NCBI RefSeq assembly: GCF_007991455.1
Contig: NZ_BJYJ01000016.1
Location: 1-49,564 of the forward strand
DNA length: 49,564 bases
Reading direction: 5' to 3'
Source: Chryseobacterium hagamense
GTDB lineage: Bacteria > Bacteroidota > Bacteroidia > Flavobacteriales > Weeksellaceae
In this document: positions 24,651 to 30,348 of the stretch, one piece after another
Layout of the letters: the number at the start of each line of letters is the position of its first letter
Position numbering within the stretch: position 1 is the first letter of the stretch
Made by a program: the position numbers and the translations under genes
The notes under the pieces: model-generated
What the model was told of the DNA's origin: nothing
Databases searched by the model: none
What the model saw: the letters and a program-made list of their open reading frames with translations, nothing else

Positions 24651-25115
24651 TTAAACTTTAAATCTGTTTTCATTTTTCTCCATCCATGCCTCATATGAAA
24701 CCACGCCCAATTCCGGTTTTCCTTCGCCTTCCAGAACAGAAATAAACTCCAGCTGGTTGCCGTCCGGATCGTTGAAATAAATCGTCAAAGCCGGCATCCA
24801 GGCAAAAACCATCGGTTTTTCGCTCCCGTCTTTCAGGAAATTGTAGGGTTTCAGGTTTTTACTTTTCAGAAATTCAGAGGAGAAATTCAGGATATCATCC
24901 TTTTCTACGGTAAAGGCAAAATGCCGCGTCTGCAGGTTTTCTTTCTGTTCCCATAAACCCAGCATCGATGTTTTGTTATTGCCGATCCATAAAAAAACGA
25001 TCGGACGGTTTTCATCCCGGTGCGCAAATTCCAATCCTAAAACTTCCGTATAAAATGCAACTGCTCTTTCCAGGTCGCTTACCTGGAGGTGGGTTTCATA
25101 CAATCCTTTAATCAT
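24651..25115 (-). CDS. VOC-superfamily (glyoxalase/bleomycin-resistance-like) protein
   Basis: A 154-residue protein with the paired beta-alpha-beta-beta-beta modules of the vicinal oxygen chelate fold: GLYETHLQVSDLERAVAFYTEVLGLEF at the N-terminus, RHFAFTVEKDD in the middle, and IYFNDPDGNQLEFISVLEG at the end with the Glu metal ligand. The first His ligand lies in ETHLQ. It is the only leftward gene in the island, probably unrelated to RNA repair, and its substrate is unknown. The ATG at 25115 is preferred over a TTG one codon earlier. Confidence 0.88.
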   Translation of the reverse strand: MIKGLYETHLQVSDLERAVAFYTEVLGLEFAHRDENRPIVFLWIGNNKTSMLGLWEQKENLQTRHFAFTVEKDDILNFSSEFLKSKNLKPYNFLKDGSEKPMVFAWMPALTIYFNDPDGNQLEFISVLEGEGKPELGVVSYEAWMEKNENRFKV

Positions 25116-25290
25116 CAAATTAATTTTAATAAAACAAAGCTATCAAATACATTGTCAAAAATTTGTATTTCCCAATTCCTTTACATAAAACAGATCATAG
25201 ACAAATTGTATTCTCTGGTTTATGGTGTCTCCAATGATTAGTGTTATTCGTGTTTATATCAAGAAATAAAAACTTTTTCACAAATAAAGC

Positions 25291-25330
25291 AACTACGCAA
25301 AAACACTGCGCAACAGCTTTCTTACTTTGC
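25291..25330 (+). promoter_or_regulatory. Shared bipartite promoter element, copy 2 (ro60)
   Basis: AACTACGCAAAAACACTGCGCA lies 9 bases before the -7 box TACTTTG (25323-25329). It aligns over 40 positions without gaps to the elements at 22248 and 28012. Confidence 0.75.
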
Positions 25331-25390
25331 ATCAGAAATCAGGGAGGAAATGATAATCCTCTGAAATGTTCAACTATAAAAACAGTAACC

Positions 25391-26908
25391 ATGAAATTTA
25401 ATTTTTTAAGAAAAGAGAATAAAGCAGTGACGAACTATGAAGGTGCCAAGGCATATACGATGACTCCTGCAGAAGAACTCTACAGTGCTGTTGTAACCAC
25501 AGGATTATCCAACGCAACCTATGAAAAAGGAAATGAAAGACTGGCGAGAATCCAGTCTCTGATTCAGAAAAACGATCCGGAATTCGTGGCCAGGCTGGCC
25601 GTTTACGCAAGGAAAGAAATGTACCTGCGTTCGGTGCCTTTGGTTTTGACGACCGAACTGGCAAAGCAGGCGTCCGGTACCGACCTGGTAAGCAGGACGG
25701 TAGACGGTGTCATCCAGAGAGCCGATGAAATCACCGAATTGCTGGCCTACTACCAGATGGCCAATGAAAGAACCGGTCTGAAAAAGCTGGACCGGCTTTC
25801 CAAACAGATCCAGAAAGGCCTGGTGAAATCCTTTAACCGGTTTGACGAATACCAATTTGCCAAATACAACCGGAAAGCGGAAGTAACCCTGAAAGATGCC
25901 CTGTTCCTCGTGCACCCGAAAGCAAAAGATGAAAACCAGCAGGCTATTTTCAATAAAATCGTTAACGATTCGCTGGAAACGCCGTACACCTGGGAAGTGG
26001 GGCTTTCCGTACTGGGTCAGACAAAATTTGCCGATGATGCCGAAAGAAAAGCGGCTTTTAAAAACAAATGGGAAGAACTGATCTTCAGCAATAAGCTGGG
26101 ATACATGGCAACTTTGAGAAACCTGAGGAATATTCTGGAAGCCGGGGTCTCTTCTCAGGCAATGGAAAAAATATGCATATACCTGTCGGATGAAAAAGCC
26201 GTGAGGAATTCAAAGCAGCTGCCTTTCAGGTTCCTGGCTGCATACCGTGAACTGAAGGCCGTCTGTTCCCCTTATCTGCCGTCTGTCCTGGAAGCATTGG
26301 AAGAAGCAGTAACGGTGAGTTCGAAGAACATCAAAGGGTTCGGTTTCGATACCTCCGTGGTGATTGCGGCCGACGTATCGGGATCGATGCAGCAGCCGGT
26401 TTCCCCGAAATCCAAAATCTTGCTGTATGACATCGGCCTGCTGATGTCGATGATGCTGCAGTCGCAGTGCAGCAATGTGATCTCGGGAATGTTCGGCGAT
26501 ACCTGGAAAAGGGTTCCCATGCCTAAAAGCGGGATCCTGAGAAACGTTGATGCTTTCTATAAAAGGGAAGGGGAAGTAGGGTATTCCACCAACGGTTACC
26601 TGGTGATCGAAGACCTGTTAAGCAGAAAGGAAAAAACAGGAAAAGTGATGCTCTTCACCGATACCCAGCTTTGGAACAGCAACGGGACCCGGAACTCTTT
26701 TGAAGACTCATGGAACCGGTATAAAAAATTCAATCCGGAGGCCAAGCTGTATATTTTCGACCTGGCGGGTTACGGAAAACAGCCGCTCGATGTCAGGAAA
26801 AACGATGTCTACCTGATCGCCGGCTGGTCCGACAAAATTTTCGATGTGCTGAATGCTCTCGAAGACCGTAAATCGGCCGTGGAAATGATTAAAAAAGTGG
26901 TGCTGTAA
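25391..26908 (+). CDS. Ro60/TROVE domain protein (Rsr-type)
   Basis: A 505-residue ring-shaped RNA-binding protein of the Ro60 family. The N-terminal TROVE domain (about 20-300) is made of helical repeats (EELYSAVVTTGLSN, FVARLAVYARKEMYLRSVPLVL, TYEKGNERL). The C-terminal vWA domain holds the MIDAS IAADVSGSM near residue 327, then TNGYLVIEDLL and a MLFTDTQLW segment. Ro60 binds misfolded RNAs in its central cavity and Y RNAs on its outer surface. The ATG at 25391 follows ACAGTAACC; a longer reading from 25241 crosses the promoter. The RNA arrays 1.1 kb downstream share its promoter element. Confidence 0.95.
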   Translation: MKFNFLRKENKAVTNYEGAKAYTMTPAEELYSAVVTTGLSNATYEKGNERLARIQSLIQKNDPEFVARLAVYARKEMYLRSVPLVLTTELAKQASGTDLVSRTVDGVIQRADEITELLAYYQMANERTGLKKLDRLSKQIQKGLVKSFNRFDEYQFAKYNRKAEVTLKDALFLVHPKAKDENQQAIFNKIVNDSLETPYTWEVGLSVLGQTKFADDAERKAAFKNKWEELIFSNKLGYMATLRNLRNILEAGVSSQAMEKICIYLSDEKAVRNSKQLPFRFLAAYRELKAVCSPYLPSVLEALEEAVTVSSKNIKGFGFDTSVVIAADVSGSMQQPVSPKSKILLYDIGLLMSMMLQSQCSNVISGMFGDTWKRVPMPKSGILRNVDAFYKREGEVGYSTNGYLVIEDLLSRKEKTGKVMLFTDTQLWNSNGTRNSFEDSWNRYKKFNPEAKLYIFDLAGYGKQPLDVRKNDVYLIAGWSDKIFDVLNALEDRKSAVEMIKKVVL

Positions 26909-27105
26909 AAGGCACTGCTTTTAAATGAATTATAAGTTATAAATGATGGATGATTTCAAGAATTGACTTGATCAGGAGCTTAATCCCGCTTTCCGCTATA
27001 TCTTTTTCGCCGGGGCTAAGGCCTTTACAGAAAAAGGATGCCGCTGCAATCGGGGCTAGCAATAACTTTAGTATATTTAACAAACCATATAAGCCTACAA
27101 TAAAT

Positions 27106-27774
27106 ATGATTTGTCCGCATTGTTCAACAGTAGTAAAGTTCGATTGGTCGGTGTCTAAAGCTAGACAAATAAATAATGATCAAACTGAAGGTATAGAAAT
27201 TTTTTTTTGCAGAGTGTCCGCAATGTGATAAGCTGGTAGTTGGTATCCAAGAAGGAAAATTACAATATCATGCTACTACAGGATGTTATTCAATTCATAC
27301 TTCATTAAGCCATAAAATTATCTATCCAAAGGTTAATGATTTTCAAAATTCAAGTGACAACCGAAAAAGTACCTAGAAGACTATGAAGAAGCTGTAAAAG
27401 TACTTTCGGCTAGTCCAAAAGCTTCTGCTGCATTAACAAGAAGATTATTGCAGAATATTTTAAGAGAAGAATTCAATATTTTAGAAAAAAGTTTAGCTAA
27501 AGAAATTGAAATCTTTACTAATAAAACAGATATTCCATCACACATTACAGATGCAGTCGATGCAGTAAGACAAATTGGAAATATTGCGGCGCATCCTTCT
27601 AAAGATTTAAATTCAGGTGAAATTGTTCCTGTCGAGAGTGGCGAAGCAGAATGGCTTATTGAAGTGATTGAACAGCTTTTTGATTTTGTTTTTATTCAGC
27701 CTGAAAAACTTGAGAAAAGAAAACAGGAATTAAATTTAAAATTAGATAAGTTGGAAAAACCTAAAATGAAATAA
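27106..27774 (+). pseudogene. DUF4145-type zinc-ribbon protein gene with two frameshifts
   Basis: Three frames together encode one DUF4145-like protein: MICPHCSTVVKFDW... up to IEIFF, then AECPQCDKLVVGIQEGKLQYHATTGCYS, then KYLEDYEEAVKVLSASPKASAALTRRLLQNILREEFN to the stop. The first break is a T-run of nine at about 27200-27208 (eight T would restore the frame), the second a one-base loss near 27350. The CPHC and CPQC pairs make a zinc ribbon. DUF4145 proteins recur in defence and nuclease loci. The lesions may be pseudogenisation or homopolymer sequence errors. Alternatively only 27448-27774 is translated. Confidence 0.7.
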
Positions 27775-27839
27775 ACTGACCTAGGAAATGCAGGCGTTAA
27801 GAAAATAAGCTATACAAACGTTAAGAAAATTCTAGTGTT

Positions 27840-27985
27840 TGAAGCGCGACATGCAAATAGAAACGAAGGAGAAATATTAAATTCGCGCGAGTTTAGAATT
27901 TTTAGAGCGTATAGATTATTTTTAGCCGGAGTTTCCAAGTCTTGAATTTTTGGTTCTTTTGCTTCAAGGCAAAACGAACAAATAA
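27840..27985. repeat. Dispersed flavobacterial repeat between the DUF4145 gene and the RNA array
   Basis: TTCGCGCGAGTTTAGAATTTTTAGAGCG and TTGGTTCTTTTGCTTCAAGGC blocks are common intergenic sequence in this group. No gene is seen here. Confidence 0.4.
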
Positions 27986-28011
27986 AATTGATCTGAGCTT
28001 AAAATAATTTC

Positions 28012-28051
28012 AACTGCGTAAAAAGAATGCGTACTGAGGCAATAACTTTGC
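28012..28051 (+). promoter_or_regulatory. Shared bipartite promoter element, copy 3 (RNA array A)
   Basis: AACTGCGTAAAAAGAATGCGTA precedes the -7 box TAACTTTG (28043-28050). The 22 bases upstream of U1 include AACCATGAGAACTTAA, which looks derived from the ro60 start region. Confidence 0.75.
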
Positions 28052-28088
28052 CTCAACAAAAAACAACAACCATGAGAACTTAAAAAAG

Positions 28089-28218
28089 GCAAGTGTCGTA
28101 AAACAGAATTTCTTCGTTTTGGGGATGGCAATGCAGGTTCGAATCCTGCTCCCGGAAGTTCCGGGATGGTGTAAGGGATCACTCCGTCGGTAAGTCTCTG
28201 TTTGCTTTTTTACCTTGC
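28089..28218 (+). ncRNA. Y-RNA-like RNA U1 with a permuted tRNA-like domain
   Basis: Terminal stem GCAAG/CTTGC, then TG-TCGT...CTTCG (28112-28116). The insert has T-arm GCAGG-TTCGAAT-CCTGC, acceptor strand TCCCGG, a tight AAGTT cap, CCGGGA (6 bp), and a D-arm-like GTG...CAC. So the acceptor stem is capped and the anticodon end opens into the Y stem, the arrangement known for bacterial YrlA RNAs. Confidence 0.75.
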
Positions 28219-28227
28219 TTAAAAAAT

Positions 28228-28299
28228 AACCGGTGCCGTAAGAAAAGAATTCCTTCGATTTCCACTTGAACCAGAGTCTTTTCGCTGCATCGCCCGGTT
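28228..28299 (+). ncRNA. Y-RNA-like RNA U2, minimal form
   Basis: Terminal stem AACCGG/CCGGTT, TG-CCGT, CTTCG at 28252-28256, and the 3' arm CTTTTCGCTGCATCGC. Total 72 bases with no tRNA-like insert. It shows that the shared stem architecture exists without the cargo domain. Confidence 0.6.
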
Positions 28300-28303
28300 T
28301 ATA

Positions 28304-28394
28304 AAACCAATGTCGTTACCGTAAGAGTTCCATCGTCAAACTTTTAATTTGAGCAGAATTCAAAAACTCTTATAACCTGTTACTTGGTTTTTTT
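28304..28394 (+). ncRNA. Y-RNA-like RNA U3 with a tRNA-Lys anticodon-arm mimic
   Basis: Terminal stem AAACCAA/TTGGTTT runs into seven T, so the closing stem doubles as a terminator for array A. It keeps TG-TCGT and CATCG. The insert at 28336-28352 is a 5-bp stem TCAAA/TTTGA with the 7-base loop CTTTTAA, identical to the tRNA-Lys(TTT) anticodon loops at 11143 and 22941. Confidence 0.65.
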
Positions 28395-28405
28395 AAATAA
28401 ATTTT

Positions 28406-28446
28406 AACTGCGTAAAAAGAAGGTGCGCTGAAGCCCTAATTTTACA
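28406..28446 (+). promoter_or_regulatory. Shared bipartite promoter element, copy 4 (RNA array B)
   Basis: AACTGCGTAAAAAGAAGGTGCGC is followed by a weaker -7 box TAATTTTA (28437-28444). The spacer inside the element is two bases longer than in copies 1-3. The leader after it parallels that of array A. Confidence 0.65.
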
Positions 28447-28482
28447 GGAAGAAAATACAATAACCATAAAAACTTAAAAAAC

Positions 28483-28553
28483 AACCCAGGCCTTTAGAAA
28501 GGGTTGCTTCGACTTTCATTGAAATAAAAACGCTTTCTGAAGATTGTCCGGTT
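28483..28553 (+). ncRNA. Y-RNA-like RNA U4, minimal and divergent
   Basis: It aligns with the other units through CTTTAG...CTTCG (28507-28511) and the 3' arm GCTTTCTGAAGATTGTC-C, but the terminal stem is only AACC/GGTT and the TGnCGT block has become CAGGCCTT. It is 71 bases long with no tRNA-like insert. Confidence 0.45.
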
Positions 28554-28561
28554 TAAAGTAC

Positions 28562-28683
28562 TTACAGGTGCCGTAGATAAAAGCTACTTCATTTTTTACA
28601 AAGGTTCGAATCCTTTCGCCGGAAGGTGTGGCCGAGGGGTTAGGCTGATTTAAAGACCGCTTTTATCATTATTTGCCTTGTAA
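28562..28683 (+). ncRNA. Y-RNA-like RNA U5 with a permuted class-II tRNA-like domain
   Basis: Terminal stem TTACAGG/CTTGTAA (7 bp), TG-CCGTAG, CTTCA. The T-arm AAAGG-TTCGAAT-CCTTT is followed by a short acceptor hairpin CGCC-GGAA-GGTG capped by a GNRA tetraloop, then a Leu/Ser-type D-arm TGGCCGAGGGGTTAGGC. The 3' arm is GCTTTTATCATTATTTGC. Confidence 0.7.
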
Positions 28684-28704
28684 TTTTTGAAGAGTATAAA
28701 AATA

Positions 28705-28845
28705 AAATCAAGTGTCGTTTCAGAATCATACTTCGATATTAACCATTGGGTCGCAGGTTCGATTCCTGCCATCCCTGTTGTAAACGGGATGTAGCTCAGC
28801 AGGTAGAGCAAATGACAGAAGATTCTAACAGGGTTACCTTGATTT
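28705..28845 (+). ncRNA. Y-RNA-like RNA U6 with a permuted tRNA-like domain
   Basis: Terminal stem AAATCAAG/CTTGATTT is perfect (8 bp). The T-arm GCAGG-TTCGATT-CCTGC, acceptor strands CATCCC and GGGATG around a 10-base cap, and a textbook D-arm GCTC-AGCAGGTA-GAGC follow in that order. CATT before the T side pairs with AATG after the D-arm. Confidence 0.78.
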
Positions 28846-28851
28846 AAAAAC

Positions 28852-28966
28852 AAAAGAGTGACGTCAGAGAAAACTTACTTCGGTTAATCTTATGATGTTG
28901 GTTCGACTCCAGAATAGACCTGAAAGGGTTTATATAAAGGGTTTTCTCGTCTTTTGCCTCTTTTTT
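28852..28966 (+). ncRNA. Y-RNA-like RNA U7 with a permuted tRNA-Asp-like acceptor
   Basis: Terminal stem AAAAGAG/CTCTTTT is perfect and runs into a T-run. The T-loop TTCGACT sits in a short stem; the acceptor strand ATAGACC is joined by TGAAAG to GGTTTAT (7 bp with one G-T pair). These strands are identical to those of the tRNA-Asp at 10662. The D-arm is reduced. Confidence 0.68.
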
Positions 28967-28978
28967 AATTGAAAAATT

Positions 28979-29203
28979 ACAGATAAGTGTCGTAGAAAAA
29001 GGGTACTTCGTAAATATAACGGTCCTAAGGTAGCATACTTCGGGCAACCGAACGGGTGAAGTTGGGTTAAAAACCAACCGGGCAAAAGTTTTCGTAAGGA
29101 AGCGTAAGTCTCTCGCAGATGTAGAATTGCCGGCTCACTGCCCGGAAGGGTAAGAGCGGTGCTCTGAAAAGAGCATCCATTTTCCGTTTTTCACCTTATC
29201 TGT
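28979..29203 (+). ncRNA. Y-RNA-like RNA U8 carrying a 23S rRNA helix 69-71 sequence
   Basis: The longest unit (225 bases) with a 9-bp terminal stem ACAGATAAG/CTTATCTGT. After TG-TCGTAG...CTTCG comes TATAACGGTCCTAAGGTAGC (29015-29034), the near-universal 23S rRNA sequence around E. coli 1915-1933. The rest holds hairpins such as GTTGG/CCAAC and GGTGCTCT-GAAA-AGAGCATC. No tRNA-like domain is present. Confidence 0.72.
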
Positions 29204-29211
29204 ATACAATA

Positions 29212-29365
29212 AACAGGTGCCGTAGAATAGCGTTGCTTCGCTCATCACGACGGGGTCGCGGGTTCAAGTCCCGCCTTTTCCACCATGTAAAACACAAAAT
29301 CCAAATAGGAAAAGTAGCTCAGTTGGTTAGAGCACGTAATGACGCTTTTCGGTAATTGCCCTGTT
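29212..29365 (+). ncRNA. Y-RNA-like RNA U9 with a permuted tRNA-like domain and internal CCA
   Basis: Terminal stem AACAGG/CCTGTT. T-arm GCGGG-TTCAAGT-CCCGC, acceptor strand CTTTTCC, then A and CCA (29282-29285), a 22-base linker, GGAAAAG (perfect 7 bp), and D-arm GCTC-AGTTGGTTA-GAGC. CGTAATGA pairs with TCATCACG to continue the helix into the Y stem (one mismatch). Confidence 0.8.
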
Positions 29366-29375
29366 GTTTTAAATC

Positions 29376-29513
29376 TAAAGTGTCGTTAGGGAAAAGATCC
29401 TTCGTTACCATTGAGAGGGGAGGAATAGCGCAGCAGATCCTTTCTGCAAGGCTATCCGGTTCGACTCCGGCAGAACGGTGCCCCATTTTTTCTTTTTCCG
29501 CCCATTACCTTTA
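29376..29513 (+). ncRNA. Y-RNA-like RNA U10 with a linear tRNA-like structure
   Basis: Terminal stem TAAAG/CTTTA; TG-TCGT...CTTCG. The insert runs in the ordinary order: GGGG, a long hairpin (ATAGC...GCTAT enclosing GCAGA/TCTGC), T-arm CCGG-TTCGACT-CCGG, then CCCC. It resembles a minimal tRNA- or tmRNA-like structure without a D-arm. Confidence 0.6.
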
Positions 29514-29518
29514 CACAA

Positions 29519-29553
29519 AAAATCCGGTGAACAGTTTCACCGGATTTTTTTTC
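29519..29553 (+). terminator. Intrinsic terminator ending RNA array B
   Basis: AAAATCCGGTGAA and TTCACCGGATTTT pair over more than 10 bp and are followed by a T-run. Confidence 0.9.
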
Positions 29554-29571
29554 GGGGCACAGGTCCCGGAA

Positions 29572-29919
29572 TTATTTTTTTGAAGTGATCTTCTGATACT
29601 CTTCTTCAAATGTTTTCTTCCATTTAGCAATGGTTGTTCTGCTGATCTTATACTTTTTCGACATATAATTCGTAGAAAGACCGTGTTTTTCCTGGTATTG
29701 CAGAAGCTTAAGCATGGTCTTCTTATCATACGTCTTCAGTTTCTGGTTGTTTCTTAAACTTTCCTTGGAAGATTCGAAAACCAGGTCGTTAAACTTCAGG
29801 ATATCCTCCGTCGTTTTCAGATTCTTAATCAGACGCTGTACTTTGGGGTCTTCCAGTTTTCCGGGATCCCGCTCTTTCAGCATATCACGATAAATTTTCG
29901 TATAGTTGGGTCGCATCAT
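29572..29919 (-). CDS. Small helix-turn-helix protein (transposase-OrfA-like)
   Basis: A 115-residue basic protein whose C-terminal part, HGLSTNYMSKKYKISRTT-IAKWKK, is a helix-turn-helix of the type in IS OrfA proteins and phage-like repressors. It is paired with another small helix-turn-helix gene directly upstream. No recombinase catalytic domain follows, so it is not a full insertion sequence. It may be domesticated, and whether it regulates the neighbouring RNA arrays is open. The stop falls shortly after the array terminator, so the two units converge. Confidence 0.75.
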   Translation of the reverse strand: MMRPNYTKIYRDMLKERDPGKLEDPKVQRLIKNLKTTEDILKFNDLVFESSKESLRNNQKLKTYDKKTMLKLLQYQEKHGLSTNYMSKKYKISRTTIAKWKKTFEEEYQKITSKK

Positions 29920-29931
29920 ACTTTCCGGAAT

Positions 29932-30348
29932 TTAAATTTTTTGAAGCCAACGGTGCAGCGTACTTTTAGGAATGGAATATTCCTCAATGATTTCACTGTG
30001 CGTCATCTCACCGGATTGTATTTTCCCGATAATAAAATCCTTAATCTCCTGGGTGTAAATGTTTTTCCTGAAATAAGGAATTTTGTCGGACTTTGGATTT
30101 TTAGCTTTATCCACCGCAGAAGGCGGAGAGTAAAGAATGAGGTGGGAACTGTAGATTCTGAAAAAATCATATTCCAGTAATTTCGAGCATCTCAGCAGAA
30201 GATCGGTATCCAGAGATTTGCTCTCATATATTTTTTCTACCGCCTCTTCATCTTTTTTAAGAAAGCTGCATACTCTTTCCGGGCTCATTTCCAGTTCATT
30301 AACGCGCTCCTTAATAAACTTTCCGATATGTATTTCTTTGTACAACAT
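29932..30348 (-). CDS. Helix-turn-helix protein with two DNA-binding segments
   Basis: A 138-residue protein. The N-terminal part (about 1-60) resembles an XRE-like segment (GKFIKERVNELEMSPERVCSFLKKDEEAVEKIYESKSLDTDLLLRCSKLLEYDFF). The C-terminal part (about 95-136) is a transposase-type helix-turn-helix ending PKSTLHRWLQKI. It is co-oriented with and 12 bases upstream of the second helix-turn-helix gene, and such pairs are widespread in Chryseobacterium. It could be a transcription factor for the nearby island, but nothing in the sequence proves it. Confidence 0.7.
   Translation of the reverse strand: MLYKEIHIGKFIKERVNELEMSPERVCSFLKKDEEAVEKIYESKSLDTDLLLRCSKLLEYDFFRIYSSHLILYSPPSAVDKAKNPKSDKIPYFRKNIYTQEIKDFIIGKIQSGEMTHSEIIEEYSIPKSTLHRWLQKI

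Noticed and set aside
26950..27105. N-terminal extension of the DUF4145-type gene
   Set aside because: The added residues derive from repeat-like non-coding sequence; MICPHC at 27106 is the natural zinc-ribbon start.
28964..29210. A truncated 23S rRNA gene
   Set aside because: Only about 20 bases match conserved 23S sequence; the flanks belong to the Y-RNA-like frame with a 9-bp terminal stem.
28089..29513. Ordinary tRNA genes interrupted by introns in the anticodon loop (5' half, insert, 3' half)
   Set aside because: The acceptor strand following each T-arm pairs with the 5' half immediately downstream, not with one upstream, and each unit is closed by its own terminal stem. No group I intron core was seen.
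28000..29553. CRISPR array
   Set aside because: Repeats are degenerate, 24-26 bases with variable interiors, and spacers are structured tRNA-like sequence of 40-190 bases; no cas genes are present.
29572..30348. Complete insertion sequence
   Set aside because: Only two small helix-turn-helix proteins are present; there is no DDE catalytic domain and no terminal inverted repeats were found.
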